Source: Bradyrhizobium sp. ORS 285 (GTDB lineage: Bacteria > Pseudomonadota > Alphaproteobacteria > Rhizobiales > Xanthobacteraceae). Taken from it: 64,000 nt of DNA. Below are positions 36,942 to 44,582 of this stretch, in pieces (within the stretch, counting starts at the first letter, position 1; each line of letters begins with the position of its first letter). The stretch lies in contig NZ_LT859959.1 of the NCBI RefSeq assembly GCF_900176205.1, positions 5,663,001 through 5,727,000 on the forward strand, given 5' to 3'. The notes below the pieces were generated by a model that was not told the DNA's origin, searched no databases, and saw only the letters and a program-made list of their open reading frames with translations. Both the position numbers and the translations under genes were made by a program.

Positions 36942-37075
36942 CCCTCTCCCCGTTCTTTACGGGGAGAGGGTTGGGGTGAGGGGCAGCCACGACCACCGAC
37001 CGTGCGGACAGCCCCCCTCACCCGGATTGCATCTTCGATGCCATCCGGCCTCTCCCCGCACGCGGGGCGAGGCTG
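36942..37075. repeat. Hybrid palindromic repeat: type A arm plus inverted type B arm
   Basis: The left unit (about 36940-36990) has CTCCCCGTTCTTTACGGGGA and GGGGTGAGGGGCAGCC. The right unit (37013-37071) has CCCCCTCACCCGGATTGCAT and CCTCTCCCCGCACGCGGGGC, the reverse orientation of the unit at 5831-5890. It fills the gap between the secreted paralogues and the GST gene. Confidence 0.75.
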
Positions 37076-37136
37076 GAAGCAAGTGCTCGGGCGTGCGTCT
37101 CGAAGGACGGCGACAGACGGCGCGCGGCCCCGGCGA

Positions 37137-37772
37137 TCATTCCCCTGGGATCGCGCTCTCGACGACGGAGCTCGCCTGCATCGGCACGAAGCCGGGCAGC
37201 GCGGCGATCCGGGCCAGCCACGCGATGACGTTGGGACAAGGTGCGAGCGACACGCCGCCTTCCGGCGCGTGCGCGGTGTAGCTGTACAGCGCGATGTCGG
37301 CGATCGTCGGCGTTTCGCCGGCGAGGAACGGCCGGGTGCCGAGCTCGCGCTCCATCACCGTGAACAGATTGTTGGCGATCTGGTGCGCCTTGGCCATGTC
37401 GAGCGGGCCGCCGAACAGGGTCGCGATCCGCGCCGCTGCAGGGCCGAAGGCCAGCGGACCGGCCGCCGCCGACAGCCAGCGCTGCACCTGCGCCTGGCCT
37501 ACGGGATCGCGCGGCCACCAGCGGCCGGAGCTGTCATAGCGGCCGGCGAGATAGACCAGGATCGCATTGGAGTCGGGGATCACGGTGTCGCCGTCGACCA
37601 GCACCGGCACCTGGCCGAACGGATTGAGCGCGAGGAAATTTGGCTGCTTGTGCGCGCCGCCCTTGAGGTCGACGTCGACGAGCTCGCACGGCAGGCCGAG
37701 CAGGCTCAGCATCAGCCGCGCGCGGTGCGCGTGGCCCGACAAGGCGAAATGATAGAGGCGGCGTTGCGACAT
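37137..37772 (-). CDS. Glutathione S-transferase family protein
   Basis: Predicted 211 residues: a thioredoxin-like N-terminal domain (YHFALSGHAHRARLMLSLLG; GQVPVLVDGDTVIPDSNAIL with the cis-Pro and the glutathione-binding DSNAI) and an all-helical C-terminal domain (PFLAGETPTIADIALYSYTA). Substrate unknown. Single gene. Confidence 0.9.
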   Translation of the reverse strand: MSQRRLYHFALSGHAHRARLMLSLLGLPCELVDVDLKGGAHKQPNFLALNPFGQVPVLVDGDTVIPDSNAILVYLAGRYDSSGRWWPRDPVGQAQVQRWLSAAAGPLAFGPAAARIATLFGGPLDMAKAHQIANNLFTVMERELGTRPFLAGETPTIADIALYSYTAHAPEGGVSLAPCPNVIAWLARIAALPGFVPMQASSVVESAIPGE

Positions 37773-37883
37773 CGGGTGCTCCCATGGCTGTACCGCATGG
37801 TCTATGCCGAGGCCACCCGATCAACAACGCCGCCCGGCATCAATGGCTTGTTGCTGTCATTGCAATAATGCGACAAGCGCGCC

Positions 37884-38387
37884 ATGGACCGCCTGCCCGA
37901 TCAGCTCCAGCCCGGCCTGCATCTCGTCTTCGTCGGCACCGCCGCCAGCGAGCGCTCGGCCGCGACCGGGCACTATTACGCGCATCCCGGCAACCGCTTC
38001 TGGCGCACGCTGCACGAGGTCGGCCTGACGCCGCGGCTGTATCTGCCGGCGGAGTTTCCTGCGCTGCTGTCGCTCGGCATCGGCTTCACCGACCTGTGCA
38101 AGCTCGGCGCGGGGATGGATCATGTCGCGCTGAAAGCAGGTGTCGACGTCGCGAGTTTCGTTAAGAAGATCCGGCAGCACCGGCCAGCGACGGTGGCCTT
38201 CACCAGCAAGAAGGCCGCGAGCCTGTTCTACGGCCGGCCGACTAGCACGATCGCACTCGGACGACAGCCCGAGCAGAATGATTTTCCGATCACGTTTGTG
38301 CTGGCGTCGCCCTCCGGCGCGGCATCGGGCGCGTGGACGTTGCAGCCGTGGCGTGAGCTCGCAGAGCATGTGGGGAGGAAGGCCTGA
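37884..38387 (+). CDS. Mug-like uracil/mismatch DNA glycosylase with altered active-site motifs
   Basis: Predicted 167 residues of the uracil-DNA glycosylase superfamily. ATGHYYAHPGNRFWRTLHE (residues 27-45) matches the region of E. coli Mug. Motif A is GTAAS (residues 18-22) where Mug has GINPG, so the usual catalytic Asn is an Ala. The second motif reads ASPSGAASGAW where Mug has NPSG. It may act on uracil or another damaged base by a different mechanism, or bind without cutting. Single gene. Confidence 0.82.
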   Translation: MDRLPDQLQPGLHLVFVGTAASERSAATGHYYAHPGNRFWRTLHEVGLTPRLYLPAEFPALLSLGIGFTDLCKLGAGMDHVALKAGVDVASFVKKIRQHRPATVAFTSKKAASLFYGRPTSTIALGRQPEQNDFPITFVLASPSGAASGAWTLQPWRELAEHVGRKA

Positions 38388-38408
38388 TACGCGGTGCTCA
38401 TGACGATC

Positions 38409-38551
38409 GGTAGGGTGGGCAAAGCAGCCGCCCGCAGGGCGGTCGCGTGCCCACCATGCATCCCCGCACTCAGAAGCAAGATGGTGGGCACGGCGCGCGA
38501 TACAGCGCGGCAAGCCACGCGCACGCGGGCGCGCCTTTGCCCACCCTACGG
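38409..38551. repeat. Palindromic repeat with GTAGGGTGGGCAAAG ends
   Basis: GGTAGGGTGGGCAAAG (38409-38424) and CTTTGCCCACCCTAC (38535-38549) are exact inverted ends, and inner GTGCCCACCAT/ATGGTGGGCAC (38447-38457 and 38481-38491) form a second stem. Looks like a small non-coding mobile-type element with no ORF. Confidence 0.75.
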
Positions 38552-38640
38552 TCCTGACGCTCGCAACTGATGAGTAGCCAGCATCATGATCATGACGAAA
38601 GGCGATGATCTGAATATGATGCGAGCAATGCCAGTTATTG

Positions 38641-38822
38641 CGCCCTCTCCCCTTGCGGGAGAGGGCATGTATGACAGAGCAGCAAACTCGCTTGGGTGAG
38701 GGGTATGCCTCGACAAGCACAACTCACGGAAAGATACCCCTCACCCTAGCGAGTAAGTTGATAGGCCGGCGATGCCCTCTCCCGCCCTGGCGAAGCTTTG
38801 CTTCGCCTTGGGGGAGAGGGCG
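38641..38822. repeat. About 180-base mirror palindrome, type C, with an added hairpin
   Basis: Same design as 22925 and 34030: outer CCCTCTCCCC arms, inner GCTTGGGTGAGGGGTATGCC and TACCCCTCACCCTAGCG arms. The right outer arm carries an extra GCGAAGCTTTGCTTCGC hairpin. The flank AGAGGGCGCTGTATCG is shared with the copy at 34030. Confidence 0.8.
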
Positions 38823-38869
38823 CTGTATCGGACAGCGCGATGCGCGGCGGCAGTTGCTCTCGCATATCA

Positions 38870-39600
38870 TGCAACGTCGAATGCGGACCGGGCCCAACTA
38901 TCAACATCGGCCGGCCCGCCCCACCCGACGGGCACTCCCCGCATATCCCCCATGCGCCAACTGCCCGTCGTGTTGGTTTGTCGCGGCTCTCACCCCTTGC
39001 CATGTCGGGCAAATCAGCACGATGCTCTCGCTCAACCCGCCTCATGCAGAGGGACGTACGCGTCGTCACGATACGTGGAGGTGGGCCGCGGTGGACGTGA
39101 TCGCTGCGCTGGACGAGCGCAAAGCGGTTGCGTACGGCGAAGTCGTGATGTCCTGATACCCCGAAGCTGGTATCACGCGCGCGGGTGCGAATTGCCTCCC
39201 GTGCGTCATGGTGGCCAAAACGCCGGCGCACCAGGGAGACCACGTATAAGCCGTCAGACCATCCGCGCAGGGAAGGCCGGGATGTCCCAGCCGAGCCTGT
39301 GGTTCTGCCGCGTGCTTTTCTTGTTGCACGCGGACCATGGGAGCGGCGAGCTCCCGGTCTTCCCTGCCCCTCTCGGGATTTCGATGGGGCCAAGCTGACG
39401 CATCCCTCGCGCACGATCTGCGGCGAGAACGTGGGGTCGTGCCTGCGTGAGGCCGGCGCCGACCTCCTCCTCCGTGTCGTCCGGACAAGCGCGCCGCGCG
39501 CGCCGATCCGGGACCCATAACCCCAGGGAGACGTTCGTGGCACAGATCGTTGACCTGCCCCTCCGAGCCACATCCGCGGCGTATGTGTCCCGGCTCGAGG
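38870..39600. repeat. Repeat-like non-coding region with a strongly structured core
   Basis: No ORF here shows a domain or a signal, on either strand. At 39267-39282 GCAGGGAAGGCCGGGA pairs with TCCCGGTCTTCCCTGC at 39352-39367 (one G-U pair), and between them CCGCGTGC/GCACGCGG (39308-39333) forms a perfect hairpin. CAGGGAGACCACGTATAAGC precedes the core. I recall closely similar sequence recurring many times in Bradyrhizobium genomes, often wrongly annotated as small proteins; this is memory, not a search. Confidence 0.6.
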
Positions 39601-39650
39601 TCGGGACGATACCGCTGTTAGTTAGGAAACACCGATCATCGATGAGCCAA

Positions 39651-40091
39651 CTACCTGATCGTGATCGCCAGGCCCGACAGATCGACATTGGCCAGCAGCC
39701 CGATCTGCTCGCCCGAAAGCTCGAGCACGGCACCCTTCTGGTTGGTCAGCACGATGCCGCGCACGCCGCGGCCGACGGCGAGACCGGCGCCGGCGGCGCC
39801 GTAGACGCCCTCGACATCCGACGGACGCCAGATGTTGCTGACGCGGCCGCGCAGCACGGTGCGCGAGCCGCCGAACACGAGACCCCAATCGAGACCGCCG
39901 GTCGACAGCGGATAGGCGCGGCCATGGAAGTTCAGCACGCCGCTGCCGCCGGAGCCGCCGATGATCCATCCGGCCTTGTAGATGGTCAGCGTGATGAAGC
40001 CGCCATCCGCGCGCGCGGCGCCGGGCAGGACGGCGAAGGCTGCGGCCGTCAGCGCCACCGCGAGACCACGGACGAAGGATGCAATTCTCAT
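39651..40091 (-). CDS. Secreted Gly-rich protein of unknown family
   Basis: Predicted 146 residues with a signal peptide ending near GAARA-D. The mature part is about 118 residues of alternating polar and hydrophobic residues rich in Gly, suggesting an all-beta fold: GWIIGGSGGSGVLNFHGRAY, GLVFGGSRTVLRGRVSNIWR, and VEGVYGAAGAGLAVGRGVRG. It has some flavour of the DUF992 and EipA/DUF1134 periplasmic families, but I cannot assign it. The ATG at 40091 gives a clean signal peptide. Confidence 0.72.
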   Translation of the reverse strand: MRIASFVRGLAVALTAAAFAVLPGAARADGGFITLTIYKAGWIIGGSGGSGVLNFHGRAYPLSTGGLDWGLVFGGSRTVLRGRVSNIWRPSDVEGVYGAAGAGLAVGRGVRGIVLTNQKGAVLELSGEQIGLLANVDLSGLAITIR

Positions 40092-40520
40092 GGATGAAGT
40101 CTCCAGCGAAGTGAACTTGAGGTAATTCGATGGCCACGTGTGACGATCGCGGCCCATCAAGCGAATCGATCCGGCCGAATTTAGCCCTTCGCGCGGCAGC
40201 GCGCATGCCGCGCCGCGACTGTGTTCGAAATGCCGCCCTCGCCGGACAGCGCCCATCGCCAGCCAGCGTCCCTCCCGGTCGCGCCCGCCTCGCGCCGCGG
40301 AGTGCGTGGCAAAAGGACGGCGAGGCCGGCGAAATGGGCCGAGACCCCAGCGAAACCAAGGCCATTTCGGGGTATTCGGCGCTCCCAAGGCGGCCGGAGG
40401 CGGATGTTAAGGCGCCGTTAACCTTGTCCGACCACGGTGATTTACGGGCTGGATGTTCAGTTGGTCTCGATGTTTTCGCGTCGTTTTCGGTTTCGGCGCG
40501 GGCGTTGATCGGGAGGAGTT
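40092..40520. other. Intergenic region without visible gene
   Basis: Divergent gap between the secreted Gly-rich gene and the FlbD-type gene. Frames that cross it show no domain. A GGGAGGAGTT ribosome-binding stretch ends it at the ATG at 40521. Confidence 0.5.
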
Positions 40521-40790
40521 ATGTCACAAGAGTTGTCAGCCGATGCCGCAAGTCCCTCACTCGTACCCCTTGTCATGCCGCCGTCGCCATCTGCGGCGGA
40601 GGTCCTGCCGCTGTTGATCGGCACGCCGCTGTCCGAGATCGAGCGCGAGCTCATCGTTCAGACATTGGTCCGCTGCAACGGCAATCGCACCCACGCTGCA
40701 CGGCTGCTCGGCATGCCCGTGCGCACCTTGCGGAACAAGATCCGCAGCTACACGGCCGACGGCATCGCGGTGCCGGCCTATTCGGCCTGA
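40521..40790 (+). CDS. Small Fis-type DNA-binding protein (FlbD-like C-terminal domain only)
   Basis: Predicted 89 residues. The first 35 are Pro/Ser/Ala-rich. Residues about 40-78 form a Fis-type helix-turn-helix: [20 protein letters not shown] then [14 protein letters not shown], which is close to the C-terminal end of the flagellar regulator FlbD. There is no receiver or AAA+ domain, so it cannot activate sigma54 on its own and may act as a nucleoid or accessory regulator. A strong GGAGG ribosome site precedes it. Confidence 0.82.
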   Translation: MSQELSADAASPSLVPLVMPPSPSAAEVLPLLIGTPLSEIERELIVQTLVRCNGNRTHAARLLGMPVRTLRNKIRSYTADGIAVPAYSA

Positions 40791-40930
40791 GACGACGGCG
40801 GCCGCGCGGTCTTCCATCGCGTGGAACTCATCAGGATGCGACGCCGATTGATGTTGATCAGTCGGCCTCGCAGCCCGCCTGCAATTGCTGCGATCATCAC
40901 GGCTCTGTTAGGCTTTGCCGCGAATCAGGG

Positions 40931-41506
40931 ATGTGGTGTGGAGTTGCGGTAGTGGCAAAGAACCCGGCCGGACGCGGCCTGCAGGGCCCGGTGGGTCCAC
41001 GTGGCCCGCAGGGGCAGCCCGGACGGCGCGGGCCGGATGGCCAGCGCGGCAAGCCCGGTCCCGACGGCAAGGCGGGTCCGCAAGGCAAGCCAGGTCCACA
41101 AGGCAAGCCCGGTCCGCAGGGGCCGCGCGGTGAGCAAGGCCCGCCCGGCAAGCCGGGCCCCGAGGGACCGCAGGGCCCGCGTGGCGAACAGGGACCGCCC
41201 GGCACGCTGCCGACCATCGATCAGCTGATGCCCTGGCTGGAGCAGATCTTCGCCGCCTATGACGACTACAAGCGCAACCGGGATCGCGAGGCGCATGAGC
41301 GTGACGCGCAGCTAATCGCGGTGCGCGACATCTTCGCCGCCACCGAGCATGACGAGGCGCTCGAAGAGGCCTTCGAGGACGACGATCCGCACGAGATCGA
41401 CATCCCCAGGAAGAAGAAAAAGAAGAAGCACAAGAAAAAGAAGAAGCACGGCAAGCACGCCGCCGAAGACCGTGGCGAAGACCACGGCGACGACGACGGG
41501 TTTTGA
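40931..41506 (+). CDS. Collagen-like triple-helix repeat protein
   Basis: Predicted 191 residues. Residues 16-90 are 25 uninterrupted Gly-X-Y triplets rich in GPQ, GKP, GPR and GEQ, followed by a helical segment ([20 protein letters not shown]) that could nucleate trimers. An acidic stretch ([14 protein letters not shown]) and a poly-Lys block ([16 protein letters not shown]) end the protein. The start is ATG at 40931 or GTG at 40952. There is no signal peptide or LPXTG-type anchor, so its location is unclear. No prolyl hydroxylase gene is near. Confidence 0.85.
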   Translation: MWCGVAVVAKNPAGRGLQGPVGPRGPQGQPGRRGPDGQRGKPGPDGKAGPQGKPGPQGKPGPQGPRGEQGPPGKPGPEGPQGPRGEQGPPGTLPTIDQLMPWLEQIFAAYDDYKRNRDREAHERDAQLIAVRDIFAATEHDEALEEAFEDDDPHEIDIPRKKKKKKHKKKKKHGKHAAEDRGEDHGDDDGF

Positions 41507-41536
41507 GCGCCTGCGCGCTGCGGAGCCGCGGCGGCC

Positions 41537-41809
41537 TCAGCGCTTGCCGAACCTGATCGCCGAGCGCTCGCGCGCCTTGGCCGCCTCGATCTCGCGGTCG
41601 CGCGGCGGCGCCTGGGTGTGCAGCGAAGTCAGCAGCCGGCGCGCGGCGTCGGCGACCTCCTCGACCGCATGTGCGAAGGCGGCCTCGTTGGCCTGTGACG
41701 GCGTGTTGAAGCCGGAGAGCTTGCGCACGAACTGCAGCGCGGAGGCCTGAATCTCGGCCTCGGTCGCCGGTGGCTCGAAATTGAACAGCGTCTTGATGTT
41801 GCGGCACAT
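41537..41809 (-). CDS. DUF2277 family protein
   Basis: Predicted 90 residues matching DUF2277: MCRNIKTLFNFEPPATEAEI at the start and FVRKLSGFNTPSQANEAAF in the middle. Small helical protein of unknown function common in bacteria. The start is fixed by the family's conserved MCRNI. Divergent from the hydrolase gene. Confidence 0.9.
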   Translation of the reverse strand: MCRNIKTLFNFEPPATEAEIQASALQFVRKLSGFNTPSQANEAAFAHAVEEVADAARRLLTSLHTQAPPRDREIEAAKARERSAIRFGKR

Positions 41810-41903
41810 GACGGGATCAATCCGGTGCTGAACCAAGTCGGGGATCGTGCTATCATGCTCCCGACGCGGCCGCAAAGAGCCGCGCTCTTGTAGGGGGGAT
41901 CCG

Positions 41904-42977
41904 ATGCTTCGACCGTTTGCCGCCGTCTTCGCCGCCGTCGTTATTCTTTGCACTGGCCATGGCGCACCCGCCGCAGCCGCCGACTACCCCGCCCCCAAGC
42001 AGGGCGATGTGATCCTCAAGGACTTCAAGTTTCACACCGGCGAGACGCTGCCCGAGCTGAAGCTGCACTACACCACGGTCGGCGAGCCGACCGGACAGCC
42101 CGTGCTCGTGCTGCACGGCACCGGCGGCTCCGGCGCCAGCATGCTGGTGCCGACCTTCGCCGGCGAATTGTTCGGCAAGGACCAGCCGCTCGACGCGACC
42201 AAGTACTACATCATCATCCCCGACAGCATCGGGCACGGCAAATCCTCAAAACCGTCCGACGGGCTGAAGACGAAGTTTCCGGCTTACGACTATGCCGACA
42301 TGGTCGATGCGCAGCACCGGCTGCTGACCGAGGGGCTCGGCATCAAGCATGTCAGGCTGATCATCGGCAATTCGATGGGCGGCATGCACAGCTGGGTCTG
42401 GGCGACGCGCTATCCGGAATTCATGGACATCGCCGTGCCGATGGCCTCGCAGCCGACCGAGATGGCCGCCCGCAACTGGATGCTGCGCCGGATCATGCTG
42501 GAGACCATCCGCAACGACCCCGACTACAATGGCGGCAACTACACGTCTCAGCCGCGGATGATGAAATATGCCGTCACCGCCTATGGCACGGCGACCGCCG
42601 GCGGCACCCTCGCCTATCAGCTCGCGGCCCCGACGGCCGCCAAGGCCGACAAGATGGTCGAGGAGCGGCTCGCCCAATCGGTCCCGACCGATGCGAACGA
42701 CTTCATCTATCAGTGGGAGTCCTCCCATGACTACAATCCCTCCGCCGACCTCGAGAAGATCAAGGCCACGGTGATGCTGATCAACTCGGCCGATGACGAG
42801 CGCAATCCGCCGGAGACGGGCATCACCACTGACGCGATGAAGCGCCTCGCGAACGGAAAGGTGCTGCTGATCCCGGCCTCCGCCGAGACGCGCGGCCACC
42901 TGACCACGGGCAATGCGAAATTCTATGTCGAGCCGCTGCGCGAGCTGCTCGCCACGGCGCCGCAGCGGGGGATGTAG
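41904..42977 (+). CDS. Secreted alpha/beta hydrolase, MetX/homoserine acetyltransferase-like
   Basis: Predicted 357 residues with a signal peptide (ending near APAAAA). VLVLHGTGGSGASML gives the oxyanion region, and the nucleophile elbow is IIGNSMGGMHSW. The fold and the PDSIGHGKSSKPSDGL segment resemble MetX-type acetyltransferases, but export to the periplasm argues for a hydrolase. The His of the triad is probably in ETRGHLTTG. First of four closely spaced plus-strand genes. Confidence 0.82.
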   Translation: MLRPFAAVFAAVVILCTGHGAPAAAADYPAPKQGDVILKDFKFHTGETLPELKLHYTTVGEPTGQPVLVLHGTGGSGASMLVPTFAGELFGKDQPLDATKYYIIIPDSIGHGKSSKPSDGLKTKFPAYDYADMVDAQHRLLTEGLGIKHVRLIIGNSMGGMHSWVWATRYPEFMDIAVPMASQPTEMAARNWMLRRIMLETIRNDPDYNGGNYTSQPRMMKYAVTAYGTATAGGTLAYQLAAPTAAKADKMVEERLAQSVPTDANDFIYQWESSHDYNPSADLEKIKATVMLINSADDERNPPETGITTDAMKRLANGKVLLIPASAETRGHLTTGNAKFYVEPLRELLATAPQRGM

Positions 42978-42983
42978 TCCGGG

Positions 42984-43349
42984 ATGGAGCGTAGCATCCG
43001 CGCAATGATCCTGGCCGCTCTGACGCTAGGCTCGCTGGCCTGCGCGCGCCTCGCGCTGGCGGTCGACAACGGCCAGTTCGACAACGTTGCGCCCGACGTG
43101 CGTGCCTGGTTCAAGAGCGTGATCGCCCCCAACGGCGTGCCCTGCTGCGACATCTCCGACGGCCACCGCACCACCTACGACGTGCGCGACGGCACCTATT
43201 GGGTGCCGATCGAGGGCCGCTGGATGGCGGTGCCGGAGCGCGCCATCATCCGCGACCGCGGCAACCCGATCGGCGAGGCCGTGGTCTGGTATGTCCATCA
43301 TCGCGGCGACATCGTCATCAGCTGTTTCGTTCCCGCCGATGCCGTCTGA
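42984..43349 (+). CDS. Small secreted protein of unknown family
   Basis: Predicted 121 residues with a signal peptide (about 26 residues, ending in ALA). The mature part has NGVPCCDISDGHRTTYDVRD and ISCFVPADAV, so three Cys, and two Trp-rich strands. Family not recognised. It starts six bases after the hydrolase stop and overlaps the DoxX gene by 11 bases, so it is in an operon. Confidence 0.8.
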   Translation: MERSIRAMILAALTLGSLACARLALAVDNGQFDNVAPDVRAWFKSVIAPNGVPCCDISDGHRTTYDVRDGTYWVPIEGRWMAVPERAIIRDRGNPIGEAVVWYVHHRGDIVISCFVPADAV

Positions 43350-43788
43350 CCCGTACGCGAGCTCGCCCCCCGCCCCACAAGACGACCGGACGCGCATGAT
43401 CATGCGCTGGGTGATGGCGGCGTTCTACATGGCGGCCGGCATCGCGCATCTCGCGATCCCCGAGCCGTTCCTGCGCATCACGCCCTCGATCGTTCCGTTT
43501 GCTCCTGAGGTCATCATGATCACCGGGCTGTGCGAGATCGCCGGCGCAGTGGCGCTGGTCACGAGGCCGATGCGACGCTGGGCCGGGATCGGGCTCGCCG
43601 CGTATGCCATTTGCGTCTGGCCCGCGAATTTCAAGCATGCGCTGGATGGCATCGACCTGCCTGTTCTCGGCAGCAGCTGGCTCTATCATGGTCCGCGCCT
43701 GGCCTTTCAGCCGGTGCTGGTGTGGTGGGCGCTGTACAGCGCAGCAGTGATCGATTGGCCTTGGCGTCACAAGGCCGAGCAGCGATAG
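43339..43788 (+). CDS. DoxX-like membrane protein
   Basis: Predicted 149 residues with four membrane helices; AAFYMAAGIAHLAIPEPFLR and ITGLCEIAGAVALVTRPMRR follow the DoxX/DoxX-like pattern. About 19 polar residues precede the first helix, so an internal Met at 43396 is an alternative start. It overlaps the gene upstream. Role unknown; DoxX proteins are often linked to membrane redox functions. Confidence 0.82.
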   Translation: MPSDPYASSPPAPQDDRTRMIMRWVMAAFYMAAGIAHLAIPEPFLRITPSIVPFAPEVIMITGLCEIAGAVALVTRPMRRWAGIGLAAYAICVWPANFKHALDGIDLPVLGSSWLYHGPRLAFQPVLVWWALYSAAVIDWPWRHKAEQR

Positions 43789-43809
43789 GATGCGAACAGG
43801 AGCACCGCC

Positions 43810-44415
43810 GTGAGCAACCCAGCCAATGCCGATCTCGGCGCGATCTATCCGAAGCCGCAGGAGCGCGTGATCGCCAAGGTGCGTCCGGCACTGGACGCGC
43901 ACAGCCGGAAGTTCATTTCGCTCTCGCCATTCTGCGTGATGGCGACGTCGGGCAAGGACGGCAGCGTCGACGCCTCGCCGCGCGGTGGCCATCCGGGGTT
44001 CGTCCACATCGACGGCGACCATCGGCTGCTGCTGCCCGATCGCCCCGGCAACAACAGGCTCGACAGCCTGAGGAACGTCTCCGAGGGCTCGGGCCAGGTG
44101 CAACTCATCTTCTTCGTGCCGGGACTCATCGAGACGCTTCGCGTCGGCGGCACGGCCTCGGTGTCCGCCGATCCCGACCTGCTCGGCAAGCTGGAGGAGT
44201 TCGGCAAGCCGCCGCGGAGTGTCGTCAGCATCGCTGTGCAGGAGGTGTACTTCCATTGCGGCAAGGCGATCATGCGCTCCAAGCTGTGGGCGCAGGACGC
44301 CCAGGTGCCGCGCTCGACGATGCCGAGCATCAGCGAGATCATCCACGACCAGACCAGCCTCGGCGCGCCGGAGCCCCAGGAGGTCACCGACGCGCGGTGG
44401 CGCGAGCAGCTTTGA
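43810..44415 (+). CDS. Pyridoxamine-5'-phosphate-oxidase-like FMN flavoprotein (MSMEG_1061 family)
   Basis: Predicted 201 residues. FCVMATSGKDGSVDASPRGG is the start of the split-barrel FMN fold, and LPDRPGNNRLDSLRNV carries the Arg that contacts FMN phosphate. The C-terminal half fits the MSMEG_1061 subgroup. The start codon is GTG at 43810, 21 bases after the DoxX stop. Substrate unknown. Confidence 0.87.
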   Translation: MSNPANADLGAIYPKPQERVIAKVRPALDAHSRKFISLSPFCVMATSGKDGSVDASPRGGHPGFVHIDGDHRLLLPDRPGNNRLDSLRNVSEGSGQVQLIFFVPGLIETLRVGGTASVSADPDLLGKLEEFGKPPRSVVSIAVQEVYFHCGKAIMRSKLWAQDAQVPRSTMPSISEIIHDQTSLGAPEPQEVTDARWREQL

Positions 44416-44582
44416 GAATGCCATCCATTCGCAAACGCACGTCAGCGTCGCGTCATCTTTCCTAGTCCATCAGTGGCGCGCTCGCAGTCGCGAGCCCACA
44501 TGTTGATGCAGCTCAGCAGCCGCCGACGCAGGCCGAGCTAGTTCATGACGTGTCGTTTGAAAGCTGGAAACGAGCTCAGTCG

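Noticed and set aside
38746..39733. Several overlapping open frames on both strands
   Set aside because: None has a domain, signal peptide or plausible composition; the DNA there is repeat and structured non-coding sequence.
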